Part shown: positions 45,333 to 54,151 of the stretch, piece by piece
Layout: the number at the start of each line of letters is the position of its first letter
How positions within the stretch are numbered: position 1 is the stretch's first letter
Assembly: GCF_020509005.1 (NCBI RefSeq)
Contig: NC_063015.1
Span: 5,021,001 to 5,085,000 of the forward strand
Direction: 5' to 3'
Origin: Fulvia fulva
Taxonomy: Eukaryota; Ascomycota; Dothideomycetes; Mycosphaerellales; Mycosphaerellaceae
Length of the DNA stretch: 64,000 nucleotides
Program-made: the position numbers and the translations under genes
Notes under the pieces: generated by a model
Database searches by the model: none
What the model was told of the DNA's origin: nothing
The model's input: only the letters and a program-made list of their open reading frames with translations

Positions 45333-47738
45333 ATGGCGGACATGGACGCGCCGCCACCTCCGCCGCCCTCGGATCCGAGTATGCTCTCCATGGATGCCAC
45401 GCGACGTGGAGACATCACTGACATGACTTCAGTCCCGCCTCCGCCTCCTCCACCGAGCGACCCAGTTCCTCCGCCTCCTCCACCGAGTGATCCCATACCT
45501 CCCCCACCGCCACCGGCGACGAATGGACACGAAGACGATGAACACTTCCAGCCGCGCGTGGATCTGCCCAAGAAGCGAAAGCTAGAGCCGAGGCCCAAAG
45601 TTGCCCCGCTCAGTGTAGAAGAACTTCTTGCCCGGAAGAAAGCCCAGGATGCTGCAGCAGCAAAGCCAAAGTTCTTGTCGAAGAAGGAAAGAGAACGCCT
45701 TGCGAAGGAGAAGGGAGCGCGGGAAGCTCAGGCACAGAAAGCAAACGAGCCCAAGGAACCAGAAAGAGTGGCGCCAAATGGCCCATGCGGACGACCCACG
45801 GGCCCGAGATCGATGAGAGATGGAGGTCGTGACGCGCCAAGAGGGCCAGCAGCCATGCGAACTCAATTGCCGAACAAGGGATACGATATGCAACCTCCGC
45901 CACCTCCCTCGCGGGACGCGAAGATTGTTGATGGCCCAAAGTCGAACAAGAAACAGTCAGAGAGGGAAGTTGAGGCTGAGATGACCAAGCAGCGGTACAT
46001 GGGCGCCGACACGAACACATCCACGTTCTCGGCCAAGAAGAAGCGCAAGCGGACGACAGAGAAGAAGTTCAACTTCGAATGGAACACCGAGGAAGACACG
46101 AGTCCGGACTACAACCCGATATATCAATCCAGGCAGGAGAACAGTTTCTTCGGACGCGGCAGACTTGGCGGCTTCACAGACGATAGTACGGACAAGCAAG
46201 CGCAACAATATGCCGCAGCAATCGCAGCGAGAGATCCCGAGGCCGGAAGGGAAAGAGCGCAGGCCATCCTTGAGGCAGAACGCAAACGACGAGAAGAAGG
46301 CGGCAGGACTGGCGTGGAGAAGCACTGGAGCGAAAAGAAGTTGGAGAACATGCGGGAAAGAGACTGGCGTATTTTCAAGGAGGACTTCAACATCGCAACC
46401 AAGGGAGGATCCATACCGAATCCCATGCGCAGTTGGGCAGAGTCTGGACTACCGAAACGCATTCTGGATATTGTCGATCAAGTGGGATATACCGAGCCAT
46501 CTGCCGTGCAGCGTGCAGCTATTCCCATTGCTTTGCAATCACGGGACCTTATCGGTGTCGCCGTCACTGGTTCTGGTAAAACTGCTGCTTTCCTGTTGCC
46601 CCTTCTGGTTTACATTTCGGAGCTTCCTGCACTGAACGAGCAGACCAGCAACGATGGTCCATACGCAATTATCCTCGCTCCGACCCGTGAACTGGCGCAG
46701 CAGATTGAGATTGAAGCGAAGAAGTTCGCAACACCATTGGGCTTTACTTGTGTCTCCCTTGTTGGTGGACACAGTATCGAAGAGCAAAGTTACAATATGC
46801 GAAACGGTGCCGAAATCATCATTGCGACACCCGGTCGTCTCGTGGATTGTATTGAGCGTCGTGTCTTGGTGCTCAGCCAGTGTTGCTACGTCATCATGGA
46901 TGAAGCAGACAGAATGATAGATCTCGGGTTCGAAGAGCCGGTGAACAAGATTCTGGACGCGCTGCCAGTCTCGAACGAGAAGCCAGATACCGAAGAAGCC
47001 GAGAACTCGATGATGATGTCTTCCCATCTCGGCGGACGAGATCGATACCGACAGACAATGATGTACACAGCTACTATGCCGGCAGCTGTGGAGCGCATCG
47101 CTCGCAAGTACCTCCGTCGCCCGGCACAGGTCACTATCGGCAATGTCGGCGAAGCAGTCGACACTGTTGAGCAACGTGTCGAGTTTCTCCAAGGAGAAGA
47201 CAAGCGCAAGAAGCGCCTCGGCGAGATCCTCAACTCCCGCGAGTTCGCACCACCCATCATCGTCTTCGTCAACGTCAAGCGCAATTGCGACAGTATTGCT
47301 CGTGAAATCCAACGAATGGGCTTTTCCAGTGTCACGCTCCATGGTTCGAAAACACAAGATCAGCGTGAAGCCGCTCTCGCCTCTTTGCGCGATGGTAGTA
47401 CCCAGGTCCTCGTGGCGACCGATCTGGCAGGTCGTGGTATCGATGTGCCGGACGTCTCGCTGGTTGTCAACTTCAACATGGCCACGAATATTGAAAGCTA
47501 CACTCACAGAGTTGGTCGCACAGGTCGTGCGGGAAAGACCGGTGTAGCGATTACGTTCTTGGGCAATGAGGATGCGGATGTCATGTATGATCTCAAGCAG
47601 ATGATCAGCAAGAGCAGTATCTCGCACGTGCCTGAGCAGCTACGAAAGCATGAGGCGGCACAGCAGAGGACAGGCAAAGGGCAGAAGAAGAACATCGAGG
47701 ACAGTGGAGGATTCGGTGGGAAGGGTGGATGGGGATAG
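45333..47738 (+). CDS. PRP28: DEAD-box pre-mRNA splicing helicase Prp28
   Basis: A single exon, 801 residues. A proline-rich N-terminus (PPPPPPSDP repeats) is followed by Lys/Glu/Arg-rich sequence and the PRP28/DDX23 signature FNFEWNTEEDTSPDYNPIYQ. Helicase motifs are in order: the Q motif region (YTEPSAVQRAAIPIALQSRD), GVAVTGSGKTAAFLLPL (I), APTRELAQQ (Ia), ATPGRL (Ib), VIMDEADRMIDLG (II), YTATMP (III, with Thr where many have Ser), ATDLAGRGIDVPDV (V) and YTHRVGRTGRAGK (VI). The insertion LDALPVSNEKPDTEEAENS between II and III is typical of Prp28. It unwinds or displaces the U1 snRNP/5' splice-site duplex to let U6 in during spliceosome activation. Confidence 0.96.
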   Translation: MADMDAPPPPPPSDPSMLSMDATRRGDITDMTSVPPPPPPPSDPVPPPPPPSDPIPPPPPPATNGHEDDEHFQPRVDLPKKRKLEPRPKVAPLSVEELLARKKAQDAAAAKPKFLSKKERERLAKEKGAREAQAQKANEPKEPERVAPNGPCGRPTGPRSMRDGGRDAPRGPAAMRTQLPNKGYDMQPPPPPSRDAKIVDGPKSNKKQSEREVEAEMTKQRYMGADTNTSTFSAKKKRKRTTEKKFNFEWNTEEDTSPDYNPIYQSRQENSFFGRGRLGGFTDDSTDKQAQQYAAAIAARDPEAGRERAQAILEAERKRREEGGRTGVEKHWSEKKLENMRERDWRIFKEDFNIATKGGSIPNPMRSWAESGLPKRILDIVDQVGYTEPSAVQRAAIPIALQSRDLIGVAVTGSGKTAAFLLPLLVYISELPALNEQTSNDGPYAIILAPTRELAQQIEIEAKKFATPLGFTCVSLVGGHSIEEQSYNMRNGAEIIIATPGRLVDCIERRVLVLSQCCYVIMDEADRMIDLGFEEPVNKILDALPVSNEKPDTEEAENSMMMSSHLGGRDRYRQTMMYTATMPAAVERIARKYLRRPAQVTIGNVGEAVDTVEQRVEFLQGEDKRKKRLGEILNSREFAPPIIVFVNVKRNCDSIAREIQRMGFSSVTLHGSKTQDQREAALASLRDGSTQVLVATDLAGRGIDVPDVSLVVNFNMATNIESYTHRVGRTGRAGKTGVAITFLGNEDADVMYDLKQMISKSSISHVPEQLRKHEAAQQRTGKGQKKNIEDSGGFGGKGGWG

Positions 47739-48097
47739 AGCTTGTAGATAGTACGAAGAAGAGAGTGGCACCTACAGCCCAAGAGCGTCAAATTTGTTAC
47801 AGCTTACTTGCATTGCGTCTCTACATTCATGACAGCAGCGCGGCCGGCTCGTCAATTGTGATAGCAACATATGTCAGAGTCGTTCCGGGGCCTCACCATC
47901 TCGGATGGCAATCGTAGTCGCTTTCACGACAAGGATGTATTGGCTGACATGGAGGCATGATTACTGATAGAGGCTGCGGCTTGGCCGAGTTGGGTCGACC
48001 GTTTACGATACTAAACGTAGCACTCTCGCACCGGACAACGAGTGACTTGGGTTGGACGAAAGTAAGTTACCCAACGCCGCATGACAATTTCATTCCC
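47739..48097. other. intergenic, convergent 3' ends
   Basis: PRP28 and methionine aminopeptidase 2 converge here. No gene seen. Confidence 0.4.
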
Positions 48098-49719
48098 TCA
48101 ATAGTCATCGCCACGACTGATGACTTCCTTGCCACCGCTATGCAGCAGGATCGTCTGCAAAAGGTCAGCCAGCACTCATCATATCTACTACGAGGCACTT
48201 ACATGCTCAAACTGTGCTACCATGGACCCTTTCCTGTCCACGAGCGGCGCATACTCCTCAACAACCCCAGCATCGACGAGATGTCTCATCTATAGGGTAC
48301 CCATCAGCAACGTGTTCGCGGATGCCTCGAAAGGTGAGGGCTCACCCCGAAATGATACTTCTCTACACCCAAGCGCTCGAGGAATCGACGCGAAAATGGG
48401 ATGGTGGCGAAGTTCCCATCGATCGTCTTCAGCAACGACTTTGCAGAGCTGGAAGAAACCGAGCTGGCACTTATGCCCTCATTGCGAGAGTAGCCGTATA
48501 CTCCGACCTGCTACCAATTAGTGATGAGCTGGCCATCCTTCAAGTGAATGCGACCCACATCATCCATCATGACGCCTGTACCCGTGCTGCCCAACGTCTC
48601 GATCGCAAAGACATCGCCTTTCTCCATCTTCTGCCTGCTGTTGTTCTTTACGAACGGCACTTGCTTCTCGCCATGGATGCGATAAGGCAGAATGTTGTGC
48701 CCAGTGAGGTCGCGCACAGCTTTGACGGGCAAAGTCTTACCTTTGACTTCGACTTCGTAGCTCTCCATCAGTTCCTGGATCGAGGCACCAATCTCACTCA
48801 TCCTGGCGTCAATGCCGGCGTACTGGTCAGATCAGCATGGCTCCGCTTCAAAAGAACGAAAGACTCACGGCAATGCCAGTGTTGGTAGCCTCCTTCACAG
48901 CGTTCAGCAACGGATCGTACGTCTCATCGAACGTCACAGTGAAAGCCGAATCGACAATGTTACCGTTGACGTGAACGCCAAAATCCACAGACAGCACATC
49001 ACTTTCCTGAAGAATCACCTCTTTGGCACCAGGATTTGGAGTCCAGTGAGCAGCCACATTGTTCAGACAAAGTCCAGTCGGGAAGCCCGGTCCTGCTTTC
49101 AAGCAGTCACCAGTGTCACGTCCTGGATGGCCAGTGAGAGCGTAGATACCTTCCTCGATAGCCTCAGCGATCGTCGACATGGCCACACCGGGCTTGATGA
49201 CCTCTTTCTGCGCATATTGGCGGACCTGACGATGGATCTCAGCTGCTTGGCGATAGTCAGAGAGGCAGTCCTCGGTGAAAAGCCGTGACGTGTAGCGTGC
49301 TTCCTCATCGGTTACGCGACTAGTGTTCTCATATAGACTGAGCTGTCCAGTGGGATAGCTTAGCTTGAACAGCTCAGACACTGGCGTGCGTGGAGGACTG
49401 GTCTGCTGGGGCGCCTTGCGTTTCTTCTTGGGCTTTTTTCTTTTCTTTACTGTTGTGTCCGCGGCGAGATCTTTCAATCCGGCGGTGTCGTCACCTTCTT
49501 CTTCTTCGTCGTCACCTCCGGCTTCATCGCCCACAGAGCCACTGGCCAGATCCGCTGCGCTAGAGCCCTTGAAGCTGCTGCCAGGAATGACCTGGGCTGG
49601 CTTGAAGTCGGGCGAACCATGTTCTAGCAGATGTGAGCTATGCCTCCCAGGAGTGTTTTATTCGAAGCTACCATACTTCTAGGACCTTGTTGATGCCCTT
49701 CTGGGCTTTTGCTGCCCAT
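48098..49719 (-). CDS. MAP2: methionine aminopeptidase 2
   Basis: Six exons on the minus strand: 49719-49677, 49623-48869, 48822-48559, 48507-48346, 48289-48203 and 48154-48098. Total 1,368 nt, 455 residues, every junction in frame with consensus GT/AG. The acidic N-terminus and Lys-rich block ([12 protein letters not shown]) are typical of type 2 enzymes and their ribosome/eIF2 association. Metal ligands are seen at [20 protein letters not shown] (two Asp), [12 protein letters not shown] (His), AIETLGSTG (Glu) and GSMVAQFEH (Glu). It removes the initiator Met co-translationally and is the fumagillin target class. An oddity is [18 protein letters not shown] at the end, where the family usually has RPTC/RPNC in place of HSGG; the final GDDY is normal. 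Confidence 0.93.
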
Positions 49720-50997
49720 AGTACGTCACGCGCGGCAGTGTCCGGCATGCGTCGAGGTTGCGAAGGACGAGGAGGAGAAAAGTACGAAGGCGGACTTTTA
49801 AGACGAGCGTTGCGCCCTATCATTGATCACATCCCTGCAGACTCGCAACGGTGGGGCAAAGTGGGGCTATACACCGACCACAAGATTCTGAGAGGCCGAC
49901 TACGAGCTACTCGACGTCAAGATACGCTGTTGATGCTCAGAGGGACGAGATGTAAGCCCGTATTTGTTCGATGCAGTCGTAGCGACGTCCAGGAACCACA
50001 GATCGGCCTGTTGCGTTGCTCACCGAAGAGTTCGCATTCCCCTCGGTATCCACGTGGCTGCCACTGTCATGAACGACGATGCAAGCGCATCGCTCTCAGC
50101 GTCAGCCAGTGACCTGGTCAGGCTTGAGCATGATAGAAGGATGTCGATTAAGACGGTCTCGTCTGGGCTTGGCTTTGCCTACGCATTCGTCTGGCGGAAG
50201 GGCCGACAGCAAGCCTAAGCTGTGAAGACACAGCAGAAAGACTCATATCAGTGAGATATGAGCATTCTGTAAGGTTGTTCGCAGGTACGCGTATCCGAGG
50301 CTTCCGTCTCTTCAGCCTCTCGCCCAGCGAGAGGGACACAGCCAGCTGATAATTTGAAGCCAAGAAACACACCTACGTGAAAATTGCAGCGACACTACAA
50401 AAGCACGTAGGGGATTAGGTCGAAACAAGCACCGCTATGTTCGCCGTGTAATTCTAAACAAGGCTATAGCTTTAGATTTGTCGAAGCTGCAATATTGCCT
50501 TTGTACGGAGGGTACGAAGTCAACGACTTCGAAGCTCGCTGTAACTTAACTACAAGCCCCGCAGAACCAGCCCTCGAACAAACCGGTTAATAGCCCGCGC
50601 TGTTATCAGGTGGATGTGTTTCTAGGCTTCGAATTACCAAGTGGCTGTGACCCCCTCGCTAGCGAGGGGCTGAAGTTGACGAAAGCCCCGGATAGGTGTT
50701 CGCGAATGTGAAAGACGAGATTTAATACTCGGGACGTCTTGACTTTGCTCGTGACTTCTCCGCAATTGGCTTCGCCATGACGCAAGAGCTTGATATTGAA
50801 TCTCATGGACTCCACTTTGCTTCTGCTTGGTCGTTCGTGTTCGGTATGACAATCTGCTGTGTGGTATAAAGCCCTTGTCTGGGTATCAGCTTCAAGACAG
50901 CTGACTGTTCGTTGTTTACGCCAAGCCGTTCCTTCTTGAAGAACAGATAGTTCGCAGCTTAATCGCGCTTCTCTTCCTGACCTTTCCCGCGGTCGAC
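49720..50997. other. intergenic with clustered inverted repeats
   Basis: About 1.28 kb between the divergent MAP2 and nitronate monooxygenase genes. No gene. Four short perfect inverted repeats occur: CTCATATC/GATATGAG (50,242-50,262), CCTCTCGC/GCGAGAGG (50,316-50,334), CGAAGTC/GACTTCG (50,515-50,531) and the palindrome CCCCTCGCTAGCGAGGGG (50,652-50,669). Confidence 0.6.
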
Positions 50998-52072
50998 ATG
51001 TCCTTGCAACAGTCATTACCATGGACGAAGAGTCCGCTCGTGATCAATGCTCCGGTAAGTCACAGATGTCATGCTCCCGAACGCGGCGCTAAGTTTCATC
51101 CAGATGGGAGGCATCGCCGGCGCTGACTTGGCTATGGCGGTCTCAAAGGCTGGTGCTCTGGGCCAGATAGGAGGTGTAAACGATTTGAAAGACCTTGAAG
51201 CGCAATTGACCAAAGTCGAGGAAGGGTTGGGTCGCGAGAATGGCTTGCTTCCGATTGGCATAGGCCTGCTTTCATTCATACTGAAGTCGGACAACGTACT
51301 CCCGCTGCTCCAAAGGTTCAGGCCGGCCGTCGTGTGGCTTTTCGCCGCTCACAAATTCGAGGACTATGCCGTATGGGCGAGAAAGGTACGACAGGCTTCG
51401 CCTCAATCCCAGGTCTGGATCCAGGTCGGCTCAGTGGAAGGTGCGTTAAAGATTGCAACGAATGCTCGGCCGGAAGTCATGTGTATCCAAGGCCTCGACG
51501 CTGGCGGACATGGTTTCGAGAAAGGCGCCGGCATCATCTCTCTGCTGCCAGAGGTCAGCGATGCTCTTCAGGCTGCCGGTCACAGCATCTCACTGGTCGC
51601 TGCAGGTGGCATTGCGGACGGTCGTGGAGCTGCTGCAGCATTCGCGCTGGGCGCGCACGGCGTCGTCCTTGGTACGCGGTTCCTCGCTGCCACAGAGACG
51701 GATGTGCATCCGAAGTATCGAGCTGCGGTTCTGGCTGCGACTGATGGAGGGCAAGCGACTGTGAGGGCAAAACTATTCGACGAGCTGAGAGGTCCAAATC
51801 AATGGCCCGTGCTGTACGACGGGCGCAGTCTTCGCACGGAAAGCTTCGCAGACCACGAGGGAGGAGTCGGCATCGATGAGATCCGAGATCGACACCGGGA
51901 AGCTGTCAAGTTGGGCGATGCTGGATATGGTGAAAATGGTAAAGGAAGAGCCGCAACATGGGCTGGCACTGGAGTTGGCTTGGTCAGGAAGGAGCAGTCG
52001 GCGGCTGACATGGTCGAAGAAGTAAGAGACGGGATTGTCGCAGCATTGGATGCTGTGAAGGCGAGGTTGTAG
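50998..52072 (+). CDS. nitronate monooxygenase (2-nitropropane dioxygenase family)
   Basis: Exon 1, 50998-51054 (MSLQQSLPWTKSPLVINAP), and exon 2, 51104-52072, are joined by a 49-nt intron (GTAAGT...CCAG), giving 341 residues. The junction recreates NAPMGGIAGADLAMAVSKAG, the start of the FMN-binding TIM barrel. Other family blocks are VMCIQGLDAGGHGFEKGAG, SLVAAGGIADGRGAAAAFAL and GAHGVVLGTRFLAATETDVH, the phosphate-binding part. These enzymes oxidise alkyl nitronates (propionate-3-nitronate, nitroalkanes) with FMN and O2 and detoxify nitro compounds. No targeting signal is apparent, so it is probably cytosolic. Confidence 0.92.
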
Positions 52073-52305
52073 GTGCCGAAGTACGTACAAGTGTTGAAGT
52101 CTTGTCCAGTCGTCCATCCCTTGATGCTATTTTGTGAGCAAGCCAGAACGTCTCTTTCGGGGACCATCGCGCCAATCATGGATCCTAGGTTGATACATGA
52201 TCGCGGCACGCGCAGGACGTCCAGACAGACGGCCTCCAATTCAACCCTTGTCTGCCCTTGCCGTATTCGTCGTGACACACGCGCATTTCCGTCTCTGCTT
52301 CGCCT

Positions 52306-53276
52306 TTACTCTCCTTTCACGTTCCCGCTCTTCGTTCTATGCAGATCGCCATTGCTCGTGTTCTCCAGCTCTTTCCCGTTGATATAGCCATACAGCCAGA
52401 CAAGGGACGCGGTAGCGGTAGTCATCAGCAGAGCTGAGAAGCCGAACAGCCTGAGTCTGGGTTAGCAGTTGACCATATTCGCTGATGGTATGTACGAACC
52501 CGATCCGCTGTGTGGTGGTGAGAATCTCAAAGATCGGGTAGGGATAGAAATTGTTGAAGCGGTAGCATCGCTCGATCCAGAACCAGTATCCAAATGCAAT
52601 GACACCACTCAGTCCGAATGCAGGAAGGAAGGCAATGGTATATGGAGGCGAGAAGAACAATAGGTCGACGACGAGCGAGATGGATGGCACGGCGTGGAAG
52701 GAAAGATCGGCTGGCAAGGCAATCGGTGGAGCCCAGTCAGGGAGGACGAGACTTGGGTCGATCTGCCGGAAGGTCAGTTGAAGGAGCTTCTGGCGGCGTT
52801 GATGGCTACCATACAGCACGAAGTCCCCAGTATAACACGCTGATCAGACACTCGATGGGCGCACTGGCGACACTCAGGAAGTTTTTGAGCTGGAACAAGC
52901 GGTGCGATAAGGTCAGATCAGCCAGCAGGCCGACGGTGAATGTCGCAGTCGCCAATGCAAGACCAATGATGGTCAGGTATTGCATATGCCAGCCATAAGA
53001 GTCGTTGCTGCCTTCCAAGTCAGACGAATCGCTGACCCTGGTGTCGAGGGACGACGTACACTGGATTCGGGTTCCGCACGAGGTATGAGAAGGAGTAGGC
53101 GAACGATGCAAGGCCCAGTGACTGGTAGTCGATGCGTGAGCAGTGGTGTGGCATTGTCTATGGATATGCAAGCTTACATGAAGCACCGCCGAGGCTCCTC
53201 GTGAGGGCGACGGAAGCCGCTGGAGAGGGTGGTGTTTGAGCAGCTTGTCAGCTGCCTTTTCCGCCATGTCGCTCAT
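52306..53276 (-). CDS. FAR-17a/AIG1-like integral membrane protein
   Basis: Five exons on the minus strand: 53276-53178, 53121-53060, 53007-52815, 52762-52500 and 52450-52306. They make 762 nt and 253 residues with frame preserved at every consensus junction. After a short polar N-terminus there are about six hydrophobic helices, including YLTIIGLALATATFTVGLLA, IECLISVLYWGLRAIDPSLV, LVVDLLFFSPPYTIAFLPAF, SGVIAFGYWFWIERCYRFN and FGFSALLMTTATASLVWLYG. The layout, with FHAVPSISLVVDLLFF containing the family His and NNFYPYPIFE, is that of FAR-17a/AIG1-like proteins. Animal relatives are membrane threonine hydrolases acting on fatty-acid esters of hydroxy fatty acids; activity in fungi is unproven. 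The family assignment is from memory of the pattern and is moderately secure. Confidence 0.8.
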
Positions 53277-54151
53277 GTTGGTATGGTATGTAGAGGAGAT
53301 TAAGCTTTGTTCCGGCAGACTGTTTTGGTTTCACGAGGACTACCGACTCCTGCATAATTGCGCTGTCACGTGCTGGTGGCGTTTGGGCATGCCACATACT
53401 TTCGCTCCGTCACCTGCAGACCCGCGATTGCTCTCTGGCGTGCGCATGCCACTGCATCACCATCACTGTCATGTCGTGTCGTCGTCCGTGTGATGGATCC
53501 ATCATCTCGGCGGAGCTCGCATGCGGCATTGCACGACTGCCAAGGACCTGGATCACGCAAACCCCGCGGCGCCGGTGTGTGAGGAAGAAGTGGAACCTTA
53601 GAAGCCTTCCCCCCCTGGCGCACAGTCCCATCTGGCGCACAGCTTAACCAAAGCCAACTGTTGTCCAGGTAACGCCAGTCAAGTTTTGACGTGGATTATC
53701 TAACCTTAGTGAGAGTGTGGTGTCAGGTGGGATCGTGCAGCACATGGGGAAGACTTCTATCTGGCAGAGGTCGAGACGCGCTGACTGTTTGCTGTGCATG
53801 CTGACCGTCCAGACTGTTTGCTGTGCATGCTGGCCGTCCACACGGTGCTCCGCGCGTGTCACTGCTGGTCCGACGTCGACGTCCAGCTTCGGCATCGATC
53901 CAGCTTCGCAACCATCGCACCCTCCCGCAGTGTACATGTACTTCTACCTGGCCTTAGCACGCACGCAGCGCATCACGACAGCCCCGCCCGAACTCCGATA
54001 CATGATACATCCCAGAGGACGAGTCCGTGGCCTCGAACCGCGAACCGCGAACCGCGAACGCTGTGGGGCACTCGAAGACACAATTCACACTCGAACAATG
54101 GTGGCCATCGAAAGATGACTTGAGTCTTGAGCCGGCAGCCAGCTCCTGCCA
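53277..54151. repeat. intergenic with two short tandem repeats
   Basis: Divergent spacer between the membrane protein and the Zn2Cys6 regulator. It contains a 29-bp direct duplication (53,783-53,811 and 53,812-53,840, one mismatch) and a CGAACCG heptamer repeated three times plus a partial unit (54,034-54,060), about 90-120 bp before the regulator's frame. Confidence 0.75.

Noticed and set aside
46539..47627. 362-codon antisense frame
   Set aside because: It lies wholly opposite the helicase core of PRP28. The motifs belong to the plus strand and the antisense translation has no domains.
47970..48040. tRNA-like TTGGCCGAGTTGG followed by a 6-bp hairpin
   Set aside because: It resembles the D arm of a Ser/Leu tRNA, but no B box follows and it falls in the spacer between two convergent genes.
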